Assembly (NCBI GenBank): GCA_039033415.1
Contig: JBCCCR010000029.1
Coordinates: 32,332-96,331 of the forward strand
DNA: 64,000 bases
Direction of reading: 5' to 3'
Source: Pseudomonadota bacterium
GTDB taxonomy: Bacteria; Pseudomonadota; Gammaproteobacteria; Xanthomonadales; SZUA-38
The position numbers and the translations under genes are program-made. The notes under the pieces are model-generated. The model had not been told where the DNA came from, ran no database searches, and saw only the letters and a list, made by a program, of their open reading frames with translations. Of the stretch, positions 8,901 through 16,066 are shown one piece after another; position 1 is the first letter of the stretch, and every line of letters starts with the position of its first letter.

Positions 8901-9731
8901 CTAGCGAATATCGAATTTGCGATCACGTCTTGGGGGACAAGTGACACCCAAGACCTGACCCTCTACCTAGTTGGCGAGCAAGTCGGTGGCGAACTTGTAC
9001 TGAGTAATGAAGAGCGCCTTGGCCCCGCCGCGTTCGATAATTTTCTGATGAATATCGACGGGCTTATCTCCGGCACGTTGACAATTATTGTGGAATCGGA
9101 TGATGCGGTGTCGTTTGTTGAGGACCTTGCACCATTTAGCGGCGACAGGATTGTTATCGCCAGCTCCGGCGTTGGGCGTACCGCAACGATCTTGCAAGAC
9201 TCTGAGATCAGTTTCTCTAACTTTTTCTGGAACCAGACCTTGAACGGAGCCACTGTTCGTCAGTCGTTCCAACTCGCGAGATCGGGAATTAACTTTGGCG
9301 TGACTCCCCAAAGGCCTGCGATTGATGACAATAAGAACGGAGTTTTCAACGAACTGGCAGACGGATTCGTATCTTCGAGATACGCCATCGGGCAAGGCAT
9401 CTTGTTTGCTGGAGACGCCCCATTGATCGGTTCGATTGATGCCCCGCCCTTTGTCACTAATGAACCCTACGAGCTGACCGTCAGCGAGGTGACAAGCACA
9501 GGACTAATCGAAGCGGTTACCGCCGTGATTGAACGGCCAGGATTCGCGCGAGAAACTATCGCTTTAAGTGAGGTTGATGCAGGGATTTGGAGTGGGATCC
9601 TGGGGCAGATTGATATCGACTCCCCGACATTTGCGGTTTCTGTGTTCGCAACCGATGCAGATGGGAATACCTCCCTCCCACTCGAAGCTATGGCAATCGG
9701 GGATCGCATTTTTGTCAGCGATTTTGAATAA
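5958..9731 (+). CDS. Secreted NHL beta-propeller protein with tandem caspase-like (C13-type) domains, the second inactive
   Basis: 1257 residues from ATG 5958, chosen because a strong GGGGGAAAG site sits 5-7 bases upstream and the signal peptide 'MKLCLISMILVLGLRLPVAQ' follows; an in-frame GTG at 5934 is less likely. Residues ~20-555 form NHL-type propeller blades such as 'SPRGLAIDRQNGVVYVSDG'. A caspase-like/legumain-like fold follows from 'AIIVAGGGP', with the dyad His657 ('LVDHGGDD') and Cys699 ('YDACQSGSF') and an acidic repeat 'DLDLDQNGVADDVDAN' that may bind calcium. After an Ig-like linker, a second copy starts at 'AVVVAGGEP' (~residue 918); there His aligns with Glu1007 and Cys with Asp1048. 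Both copies share 'SFSNFFW'. The protein ends 'DRIFVSDFE'. Its composition is more AT-rich than its neighbours. Substrate and role are unknown. Confidence 0.88.
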   Translation: MKLCLISMILVLGLRLPVAQSGEIQYRFERFFPVLPQPWYFLQIEDMAVALDGSIYAGDRSGVGIYRLSRNGQVISRWTDFTPHAIELGPNGNLYAAGNASPSPRSVRVYSPDGELLNSWGTLGSGPGQFRSPRGLAIDRQNGVVYVSDGRASLPPRVQTFSLNGDLLNTAWEIYSSPPISCGCEVRAPLAYSAEGFVFVGEDFNDTVKKFTTDGTLVAEWSVPGSGPASLALLGDQLYVASGLTAYLYDLDGVPMGSIPSSDFNVFAIAEDPSGGFVVGGFDFVETRDASGAIVSRFTSSGIFPGGALVPGRIDSPGQIDINSAGNLLVPDNGGIRIFDPQGAYLGDFGTAQSGNVAAHPDGSVFTVDSQQIRRFDDSGNEIASFPTATSQFPRGLALSPDGTSIYVAERVTNVSGLVRQYSDVGVALASEALPRDPIGVAVGPSGQVYVLTTSAEVVVLDASLNTIRQWAVGNPVAITVDDQERVITTNFSTQRETIEVWDEFGNLQSALGGRGTGVSLFSGAPVSAATSGDTLFVVDAGLNRVQKFELTTAINDTRAIIVAGGGPYPGNALWPATQANASFAYRALAYQGLNRETIEYLSADTDLDLDQNGVADDVDANATRASLREALLGSGLDGMTGFAAGTQNLVLYLVDHGGDDVFRISGTETVSAAELAGWIDTWQQANPGSRITVIYDACQSGSFQDELAAPSHNRVIITSASGLENAYFVSQGALSFSNFFWTHIFNGLSLGDAFSLASVATTGVFASQIPQLEADGDGQTNSSSDLAAVENFFLIGNGTANIGDAPSIGSVSPDQSILGTNSATLRANNVIDEDGIGRVWAVLRPPGFNPGSPDNPIQDLPTVDLQSSGGGHYEGTFDGFSEVGTWQVAICASDSLGSTTVPMATTVTVGNPLRRRAVVVAGGEPASSGFESYVSSGDLALRALVQQGYGPDGDTCPDSTCDDVQFLVNAGIAGADGMPTLANIEFAITSWGTSDTQDLTLYLVGEQVGGELVLSNEERLGPAAFDNFLMNIDGLISGTLTIIVESDDAVSFVEDLAPFSGDRIVIASSGVGRTATILQDSEISFSNFFWNQTLNGATVRQSFQLARSGINFGVTPQRPAIDDNKNGVFNELADGFVSSRYAIGQGILFAGDAPLIGSIDAPPFVTNEPYELTVSEVTSTGLIEAVTAVIERPGFARETIALSEVDAGIWSGILGQIDIDSPTFAVSVFATDADGNTSLPLEAMAIGDRIFVSDFE

Positions 9732-10293
9732 GAAACTTAACGTGCTGTGGATTACGCGAGCTCATTACCGATCGAGTGAAAAATCGAAATTTTCATTTGC
9801 GAAAAAACCAACCGAATATCCATGGCTCTTAAGCTTGATCGGAACCGCGCTCTCTTTCGATTCGATCTATCGCTCCAAACCCAGGCGGTCGTTTTTAGAG
9901 GAGCGGGGCATGATCCGTTCTGCAGTCACGATTGTCGGCGTCGTTGACTAACGAGCACTTTGTGCGGTGTCCCGAGTCGCGGAATTGGAGACCTTAAAGT
10001 AGCTGACGCTACGCAATTCCTCGGTCCTATCGGGTTGGTGAGCCGGTCGAAATGCAACTAGTGGGTTTGCCAACGCTATGATCACTCGTCCAAGCCTCGT
10101 TAGATGCTTTGGGTGTTCTCAACTTTCAGCGGCTTTTTGTGAACGTGATTGCACTGATTCCATGGTCACTGGCCCAAGCTGGTGGTATTGAATGTCCTCG
10201 ACGCAAGACTGACCCGTTAAAATCCGTTGTAAATGAGGCAGAAACGGGCAGAATCTGGACAAGTCGAAAATTGAGGAATCCCGATAAAGGTCA
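9732..10293. other. Intergenic region without recognisable gene
   Basis: 562 bases between the large secreted gene and dusA. Open frames on both strands (for example 10109-10297) have no plausible ribosome site, signal peptide or family resemblance. No terminator hairpin with a T-run, tRNA or integrase fragment was found. It presumably carries the dusA promoter, which I could not place. Confidence 0.5.
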
Positions 10294-11289
10294 ATGAAAT
10301 CAATGAGATCAAGGGTCAATCGAGTTAGCGTCGCCCCGATGATGGACTGGACCGATCGCCACTGTCGCTATTTCCATCGGCTGCTGACGCCTTCAGCCCG
10401 CCTGTATACGGAGATGGTGACGACAGGTGCGGTGATCCATGGCGATCGCCAAAAGCTGCTCGGGTTCGATCCTGTCGAACACCCGGTGGCGCTGCAGCTT
10501 GGTGGTTCAGACCCTCAGGCGCTCGCCGAGTCGGCGAGCATCGGTGAAGCGTTCGGCTATGACGAAATCAATCTCAACGTCGGCTGCCCGAGTGACCGCG
10601 TACAGACCGGGCGCTTCGGTGCCTGCCTGATGCGCGAGCCTGCGCTGGTGGCCGACTGCCTTGAGGCGATGCGCGAGGCGGTGACCGTCCCGGTGACGGT
10701 GAAACACCGCCTCGGTGTCGATGAGCAGGACCAGGACACCGATCTTGAACAATTTGTTGAGAGCGTTGTGTCCAGCGGCACCACAACGCTAATCGTGCAC
10801 GCTCGTCAGGCGCTGCTGAAAGGACTGAGTCCCAAAGAGAATCGGACCGTCCCGCCGCTCAACTATCCGCGCGTCTATCGACTGGCGGCGGAACACCCCG
10901 AGCTCACGATTGTCATCAACGGCGGAATCGAGACGGTGGAGCAGTGTGAGCAGCACCTGGCCCGCGTCGACGGCGTCATGCTCGGTCGCGCGGCCTATCA
11001 GAATCCGTTTCTTCTGGCCGTGTGCGAGGAGAAGCTGCTCGGCGGCCGGCCGCCGGCCAGCCGGGAGGCGGTCTTGAGGAGCCTGAGACCTTACGTCGAG
11101 CGGCAGCTTGCAAACGGGACGCCGCTGAAGCACATGACTCGACACCTTCTCGGACTATTCCAGGGGCAGCCCGGAGGACGCTACTGGCGGCGTTTCCTGT
11201 CGGAAAACGCGCACCGGGCAGACGCCGGCTGGTGGGTCGTCGAGGGGGCACTGGAGGCGGTGCACCGGGCCGCAGGAAAAGCGGCCTGA
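10294..11289 (+). CDS. dusA: tRNA-dihydrouridine(20/20a) synthase DusA
   Basis: 331 residues; a flavoprotein that reduces uridines 20 and 20a in the tRNA D-loop. The N-terminal signature 'VAPMMDWTDRHCRYFHR' is diagnostic for DusA, followed by the FMN barrel motif 'INLNVGCPSDRVQTGRFGACLM' (catalytic Cys in 'FGACLM'), 'VKHRLGVDEQD', and 'VHARQALLKGLSPKENR'. Length is normal for the family. Start is ATG 10294 (alternative ATG 10303); the initial codons are AT-rich like the upstream block, then composition switches to that of the chromosome. The gene stands alone, which is common. Confidence 0.96.
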   Translation: MKSMRSRVNRVSVAPMMDWTDRHCRYFHRLLTPSARLYTEMVTTGAVIHGDRQKLLGFDPVEHPVALQLGGSDPQALAESASIGEAFGYDEINLNVGCPSDRVQTGRFGACLMREPALVADCLEAMREAVTVPVTVKHRLGVDEQDQDTDLEQFVESVVSSGTTTLIVHARQALLKGLSPKENRTVPPLNYPRVYRLAAEHPELTIVINGGIETVEQCEQHLARVDGVMLGRAAYQNPFLLAVCEEKLLGGRPPASREAVLRSLRPYVERQLANGTPLKHMTRHLLGLFQGQPGGRYWRRFLSENAHRADAGWWVVEGALEAVHRAAGKAA

Positions 11290-11379
11290 GCGCCGCGGCG
11301 AGCCCATGACCAGAACAGAATTTCATCGCTGAGCCAGGCGGTTTTGAGTTAGACTTACAAGCTTTTGCCCTGCCCGAAA

Positions 11380-12294
11380 ATGTTGACCGAAAGCCCCAGC
11401 GAGTTCCTCGATTGCGCACTGAAGGCGCCGGTGGATTATTCCGCCGCGACGGCGGCTGCGGCTTTCCTGGTGGCCGACCCCAGCTTCTCGGTGGCCACCG
11501 AAACCGCTGACGACAACCAGTACCTTGATCTCGACGAACCGGCCCGATCGGAAGAAGCCTGGCTGCAGCAGTGCAAGCTGGCACAAACGCTTCGGGATCT
11601 CGGCCTGCCGACGGTCAGCTTCAGCCCGCTCGCCGGCGCCGGCGACAGCGTGTTTCCCAACAACGCCTTCGCCACCAGCCAGCGCCGGCTGATCACGGGC
11701 GCCATGCATTATCCAGGTCGGCAGCGCGAGACGACCCACCCAGGAATCCGGCAGTTCTTTTGCCAAACGCTGGGCTACGAGCTGGTGGAGCTGGACCGCG
11801 CGCAGTGCACCGCGGAGCTGACCGGTTCGCTGATTATCGATCACGCCCGGCGGGTGGGTTTTTGCGGTCTCAGTGAGCGGGCGGACGCGGCAGGCGCCGC
11901 GGTCATGCACGAGGCATTTGGTCTGCGTGCAACGTTCCTTTTCGCGCTGGAACCGCAGGAATATCACACGAACGTCGTGTTGTCGGTGTTGGCCGGTCGC
12001 GGAGCGATTGCCTATGCACCTGAGGCGTCGCAGCAATCGCTGCGCGAAGTGCTGGACGCGCTCTACGGGGCGCAGGTGCACTACCTCACGGAAGCGGAAA
12101 AAAACCACTTTGCCGCCAACTGTCTGGCGGTGACGCCAGGAGACGTGGTGATGAGCAAACGGGCTGCCGAGGCGCTGAGTGAAGCGAGCGCTGCGTGGTT
12201 TCGGCAGGCGGACTTCACCGTGACCGGCGTTGACGTCAGTGAGCTCGAGCGAGCCGGCGGCAGCGTGCGCTGCATGATTGGCGAAATCTTTTAA
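11380..12294 (+). CDS. ctlX: Arginine deiminase-like hydrolase (citrulline-utilisation CtlX type)
   Basis: 304 residues from ATG 11380; an in-frame TTG at 11365 is possible and neither has a clear ribosome site. It is a guanidino-group-modifying enzyme (pentein fold), which hydrolyses arginine-like or ureido substrates through a covalent thiouronium intermediate. Visible elements are 'PNNAFATS' near residue 90, the catalytic-His segment 'EYHTNVVLSVL', and the C-terminal 'GGSVRCMIGEIF' with the nucleophile Cys. Its TAA stop overlaps the AAGC target duplication of the MITE that follows. Removing the MITE would place the stop only 16 bases before the likely thrA start, so the genes may once have been co-transcribed. 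Confidence 0.82.
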   Translation: MLTESPSEFLDCALKAPVDYSAATAAAAFLVADPSFSVATETADDNQYLDLDEPARSEEAWLQQCKLAQTLRDLGLPTVSFSPLAGAGDSVFPNNAFATSQRRLITGAMHYPGRQRETTHPGIRQFFCQTLGYELVELDRAQCTAELTGSLIIDHARRVGFCGLSERADAAGAAVMHEAFGLRATFLFALEPQEYHTNVVLSVLAGRGAIAYAPEASQQSLREVLDALYGAQVHYLTEAEKNHFAANCLAVTPGDVVMSKRAAEALSEASAAWFRQADFTVTGVDVSELERAGGSVRCMIGEIF

Positions 12295-12296
12295 GC
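12293..12296. repeat. Target-site duplication, left copy (AAGC)
   Basis: Four bases directly before the left inverted repeat, identical to the four following the right one (12579-12582). The first two bases are also the end of the upstream TAA stop codon. Confidence 0.65.
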
Positions 12297-12578
12297 TAGT
12301 GTCCTGTCACGTGAATTGGTTGGATTTCAGAGCCCCGTTGGGCGCCAAGAACAAGGCGCATCGCGCCAACCATGGCCGACGCCGTTGGCAAGCGATGCAA
12401 CGCGGTTATGGTTGCCCAAGGGGGCTCCCCCAAGAAATGAAGAACAGCGCGTCCCACAAGGCAAAGAGCGGCGTTGCGAGCCTTGGCCAGGGAACCACCC
12501 TGGCCGGCGGCTCGCGCCTTGCCCCAGGGCCTTGTGGACACGCGCTGAAACTCAACCAATTAACGTGACAGGACACTA
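12297..12578. mobile_element. MITE-like non-autonomous element, 282 bp, with 26-bp terminal inverted repeats
   Basis: The ends are inverted repeats: left 'TAGTGTCCTGTCACGTGAAT...' and right '...ACGTGACAGGACACTA', matching at 25 of the outer 26 bases and about 33 of 37 when extended inward. The element is flanked by the direct repeat AAGC (12293-12296 and 12579-12582), the expected mark of insertion. It has no transposase. An internal hairpin (12485-12492 with 12498-12505) is present. Open frames inside it are by-products of the repeats. No second copy was seen in the window. It sits exactly between the hydrolase stop and the thrA start. Confidence 0.85.
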
Positions 12579-12582
12579 AAGC
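12579..12582. repeat. Target-site duplication, right copy (AAGC)
   Basis: Direct repeat of 12293-12296 just outside the right end of the MITE; the last base is also the first base of a CTG that is one of the possible thrA initiation codons. Confidence 0.65.
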
Positions 12583-12596
12583 TGGGGAGCAAGGGC

Positions 12597-15068
12597 ATCA
12601 AAGCCAGAGTCTATAAATTCGGCGGCAGCAGCGTTGCAGACGCCGACCACTATCGCCGGGTCGCCAATATCTGCAGCGCGGCCCTCGGGTCGCCGCTGAT
12701 TGTTGTAGTGTCCGCCATGAAAGGGATGACCGACGCGCTCTTTGCGCTGATCGAACTGTCGGAGTCAGGGCAGGATTACAGCGCCGACCTGGAGCAACTG
12801 TGCAACCGCCAGCGCGAGGCCTTTACGACGCTCACCGGCGCCGTGCCGCCGGAAGTTGAGAGCGATTTTGCAGACCTGGCGGATCTGCTGCGAGGCGCTG
12901 CGCTTGTGCGTTCAGCGGACGGCCCGGTTCGCGATACGGTTTCCGGCATGGGGGAGCTGTGGTCTTCCCGCCTGCTCACCGCCCATCTCACGCAGCTGGA
13001 CCAGGACGCAGACTGGCTTGATGCCCGGCGGTTTATTGTGGTCTCGGAAGGGGAAATGGGGCCAAACGTCGACTGGACAGCCTCGCGCGAAGGGCTGACC
13101 TCGACCCTGGAAGACCGGCGCCCGGCGATCTGGGTGATGCCGGGTTACGTCGCCCGCACGGGCCGCGGGCGTACGACCACCCTTGGACGCAACGGCAGCG
13201 ATTTCTCCGCCGCGATCGTCGGTCGTCTCATGGACGCTGATGAAATTCACATTTTCACCGACGTTGATGGCGTGATGAGCGCCGACCCGCGCCTGGTCCC
13301 CGATGCACGCGTCCTCAGCGCGATCTCATTCGATGAAGCGTTGGAGCTCGCCTACTTCGGCGCCAAGGTCATCCATCCACAGACTCTGGGCCCGGCGATC
13401 GCCGCCGACATCCCTGTTCGCATCCGTAACACCTTCGCGCCGGAAGGTGCGGGTACCCGGATCGGACTGAAAGATGGCGATGATTTCAGCATCAAAGGCA
13501 TCTCGGCGATCGACGACGTGGGCCTGGTCAACGTTGAGGGTGGCGGGATGATCGGTGTCCCGGGCACCGCGCGCCGGCTGTTTGGCGCCCTGAAGCGCGG
13601 CAATATCTCCGTGGTCATGATCAGCCAGGCGTCGTCCGAACACTCGATCTGTGTCGGCGTTGCCGGCAGCTCCCTCAGGTCCGCCACCGCACTTTTGCAG
13701 GAAGAATTTGAAGACGAGCTGCGTCAGGGGTTGATCAACACGATCAGCTCGCAGCCCGGCCACAGCGTCTTGGCGATTGTCGGCGACGCGATGGCCGGTC
13801 AGCCCGGCATTGCCGCACGGTACTTTTCCGCGCTGGGCGCCGCGGGGATCAACGTGCGGGCCATCGCCCAGGGATCGTCGGAGCGAAACATCTCAACTGT
13901 GATCCCTCAGGCCGACGTGCAGCGTGGTGTTCGTGCCGTTCACTCGGCGTTTTACCTGTCGGCTCAAACGCTTTCGGTAGGGGTTATTGGCCACGGCAAC
14001 GTCGGAGGGGCATTGCTGAACCAGCTTCATCGTGAGGTCGAGCGGCTGCGGGCTGAGTCGAGTGTCGACATCCGAATCCGCGCCATCGCTGGCTCCAGGA
14101 AGATGCTGCTGGGTGACGGCCGGCTGGAGCTTGAGGCGTGGAAGAAGCAGGTTGAGGAGAGCGGGGAGGCGACCGATCTGGACGTATTGGCAGACCACGT
14201 GCAAACCGATCACGTGCCGCATGCGGTGTTGATCGACTGTACCGCGAGTGATGCCGTCGCCGACCTGCACCATCGCTGGCTGGGTCGCGGAATTCACGTG
14301 ATCACCGCCAACAAGAAAGCTGCTGCCGGGGATCTCGATCTCTATCGGCAGCTCCTGACGGCGAGCCACCTGACGGGCAGTCGATACCTTTACGAAACCA
14401 CCGTCGGTGCCGGTCTGCCCGTTGTGCAAACGCTGTCGGACCTGCGTCAGACCGGTGACAGGGTCCAGATGATCGAAGGAATTTTTTCCGGCACGCTGGC
14501 ATATTTGTTTAACATGTACGACGGGAGCCGGGGTTTTTCGGCGCTGGTGCGGGAAGCCTGGGAGAAGGGCTACACCGAGCCAGATCCGCGGGATGATCTG
14601 ACCGGAACGGACGTGGCCAGGAAACTGGTGATCCTGGCTCGAGAAATCGGTATGGAGCTCAACGTGAAAGATCTGACGGTGAGCTCGCTGGTGCCGGCTG
14701 AGCTGGAAGAAGCCACGGTGGATGAATTTCTGGCCGGACTTGAGCAGCACGACGGGGCGCTGGCTGCCCGGCTCGAAGCGGCCAACGCGGCGAATCGTCG
14801 GCTGCGCTTTGTCGGGCGTTTGACCAGCGACGGCAAGGCGAGCGTCGGCTTAACCGAAGTGGAGGCGGATCACCCGTTTGCCGGGATCGATCTGACCGAC
14901 AACGTGGTGCGGTACGTCACCGATCGCTACTGCGACAATCCGCTGATTGTTCGCGGTCCCGGCGCCGGGCCGGAAGTGACTGCGGCCGGCGTCTTTGCGG
15001 ACCTGCTGCGCCTGGGCTCTATGCTGGGCGCGCCGCGGGTAGCGCCGCTGCGGCAAATTGAGGACTGA
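12597..15068 (+). CDS. thrA: Bifunctional aspartokinase / homoserine dehydrogenase
   Basis: About 823 residues; catalyses the first and third steps of threonine biosynthesis. The aspartokinase part begins with 'ARVYKFGGSSVADA' (Lys7 is catalytic) and contains 'GRNGSDFSAA' and 'FTDVDGVMSADPR', followed by ACT regulatory segments (~260-450). The homoserine dehydrogenase part starts near residue 458 with 'VGVIGHGNVGG', 'TANKKAAAGDL' and 'GIFSGTLAYLFN'. No ATG, GTG or TTG exists between an in-frame stop at 12561 and 12699, and starting at 12699 or 12708 would delete the kinase active site. The best start is ATC 12597, with GGGGAG seven bases upstream; CTG 12582 with AGGA supplied by the MITE end is the alternative. 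First gene of thrABC. Confidence 0.9.
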   Translation: MKARVYKFGGSSVADADHYRRVANICSAALGSPLIVVVSAMKGMTDALFALIELSESGQDYSADLEQLCNRQREAFTTLTGAVPPEVESDFADLADLLRGAALVRSADGPVRDTVSGMGELWSSRLLTAHLTQLDQDADWLDARRFIVVSEGEMGPNVDWTASREGLTSTLEDRRPAIWVMPGYVARTGRGRTTTLGRNGSDFSAAIVGRLMDADEIHIFTDVDGVMSADPRLVPDARVLSAISFDEALELAYFGAKVIHPQTLGPAIAADIPVRIRNTFAPEGAGTRIGLKDGDDFSIKGISAIDDVGLVNVEGGGMIGVPGTARRLFGALKRGNISVVMISQASSEHSICVGVAGSSLRSATALLQEEFEDELRQGLINTISSQPGHSVLAIVGDAMAGQPGIAARYFSALGAAGINVRAIAQGSSERNISTVIPQADVQRGVRAVHSAFYLSAQTLSVGVIGHGNVGGALLNQLHREVERLRAESSVDIRIRAIAGSRKMLLGDGRLELEAWKKQVEESGEATDLDVLADHVQTDHVPHAVLIDCTASDAVADLHHRWLGRGIHVITANKKAAAGDLDLYRQLLTASHLTGSRYLYETTVGAGLPVVQTLSDLRQTGDRVQMIEGIFSGTLAYLFNMYDGSRGFSALVREAWEKGYTEPDPRDDLTGTDVARKLVILAREIGMELNVKDLTVSSLVPAELEEATVDEFLAGLEQHDGALAARLEAANAANRRLRFVGRLTSDGKASVGLTEVEADHPFAGIDLTDNVVRYVTDRYCDNPLIVRGPGAGPEVTAAGVFADLLRLGSMLGAPRVAPLRQIED

Positions 15069-15077
15069 ACGAGAATC

Positions 15078-16064
15078 ATGACCAACCAGCAAGGCCAGCG
15101 TGAAAGCGTATCGCTGGGCAACATCCGTGAGACCTGCGCGTTTGCGCCCGCTAGCGTCGGCAATGTCGCGGTGGGCTTCGACGTGCTGGGTCATGCCCTG
15201 CAGGGTGTCGGTGACACGGTCACTATTCGACAGGTTGAAGAGCCGGGTGTTCGGCTGGCCGGCGTGAGCGGCGTGCTGCCGGACCTGCCCGAAGACGTTG
15301 AGCGCAATACGGCGCTCAAAGCGGTCGCGGCGATGGTCGACGCCCTGGCGCTCAATTCCGGTTTCGAAGTCCACGTCGACAAAGGCATTCCGCTGGGATC
15401 CGGACTCGGAGGCTCAGCCGCCTCCGCAGCGGCAGCGGTCGTTGCGGTCAACAAGATGCTGAAGATCCCGCTGCCGATCAATCAGCTCTACCCGTACGCA
15501 CTCGCCGGCGAAATGGTCGCCAGCGGCAGCGAGCACGGTGACAACGTGGCCGCCTCGCTGCTCGGTGGACTGGCCATGGTCGGGCCCTACGGGCATCGCT
15601 ATCCCATGACCATCCCCGCGCCAAGCAGGCTGCGCTGCATCGTGGTGCATCCCCAGATCGAGATTCAAACGCGCAACGCACGGGCCAGCCTGAAGAAAGG
15701 TTTTTCCCGGGAGCTGGTGGTCGCCCAATCGGCTAATCTGGCCGCGTTTGTTGCCGGATGTTTTGAGAAAAATATTGATGTGATCACCGCCAGCCTCAAG
15801 GACCTGCTGGTCGAGCCGCAGCGGGCCGCCTCGATTCCGGGTTTTAAGCAGGTGAAAGCTGCGGCACTGGAGGCGGGCGCGCTAGGCTGCTCGATTTCCG
15901 GTTCCGGTCCCAGCGTGTTTGCCTGGTTTCAGGCGGAGAGCGCGGCCACCGTGGGCGGCGAAGCCATGGCGCAAGCCTTTACCGAGCAGGGCCTGGAAAC
16001 GCGCGTGTTCAGCTCACCGGTGAACTGCCCGGGCGCGAGGCTGGTCACCGACGCGGCGGGCTAG
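15078..16064 (+). CDS. thrB: Homoserine kinase
   Basis: 328 residues, GHMP kinase family; phosphorylates homoserine to O-phosphohomoserine. The N-terminal 'FAPASVGNVAVGFDVLG' and the ATP-binding 'GIPLGSGLGGSAAS' are classical, and the C-terminal 'GCSISGSGPSVFAW' is the third GHMP motif. It lies 9 bases after thrA and 2 bases before thrC, so all three should be one transcript. Confidence 0.96.
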   Translation: MTNQQGQRESVSLGNIRETCAFAPASVGNVAVGFDVLGHALQGVGDTVTIRQVEEPGVRLAGVSGVLPDLPEDVERNTALKAVAAMVDALALNSGFEVHVDKGIPLGSGLGGSAASAAAAVVAVNKMLKIPLPINQLYPYALAGEMVASGSEHGDNVAASLLGGLAMVGPYGHRYPMTIPAPSRLRCIVVHPQIEIQTRNARASLKKGFSRELVVAQSANLAAFVAGCFEKNIDVITASLKDLLVEPQRAASIPGFKQVKAAALEAGALGCSISGSGPSVFAWFQAESAATVGGEAMAQAFTEQGLETRVFSSPVNCPGARLVTDAAG

Positions 16065-16066
16065 CC

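Larger units (their letters stand above)
5390..10338. other. AT-richer accessory block ending inside the 5' end of dusA
   Basis: From about 5390 to the first ~45 bases of dusA the sequence is visibly more AT-rich than either flank, and it holds only one recognisable gene. dusA is a known insertion site for genomic islands, which replace its 5' end and leave a short copy at the far edge. The 13-bp near-match at 5465-5477 versus 10339-10351 is what such a decayed boundary would look like. No integrase or excisionase is present, so this is a suggestion, not a demonstrated island. Confidence 0.35.

Noticed and set aside
10109..10297. 62-codon open frame before dusA
   Set aside because: Overlaps the dusA start, no ribosome site or domain; likely chance.
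12278..12568. Open frames on both strands in the region before thrA
   Set aside because: They lie within the MITE and reflect its repeats, not a transposase.
13893..14750. Long minus-strand open frame opposite thrA
   Set aside because: Shadow of high-GC coding sequence; thrA is certain and this has no ribosome site or family match.
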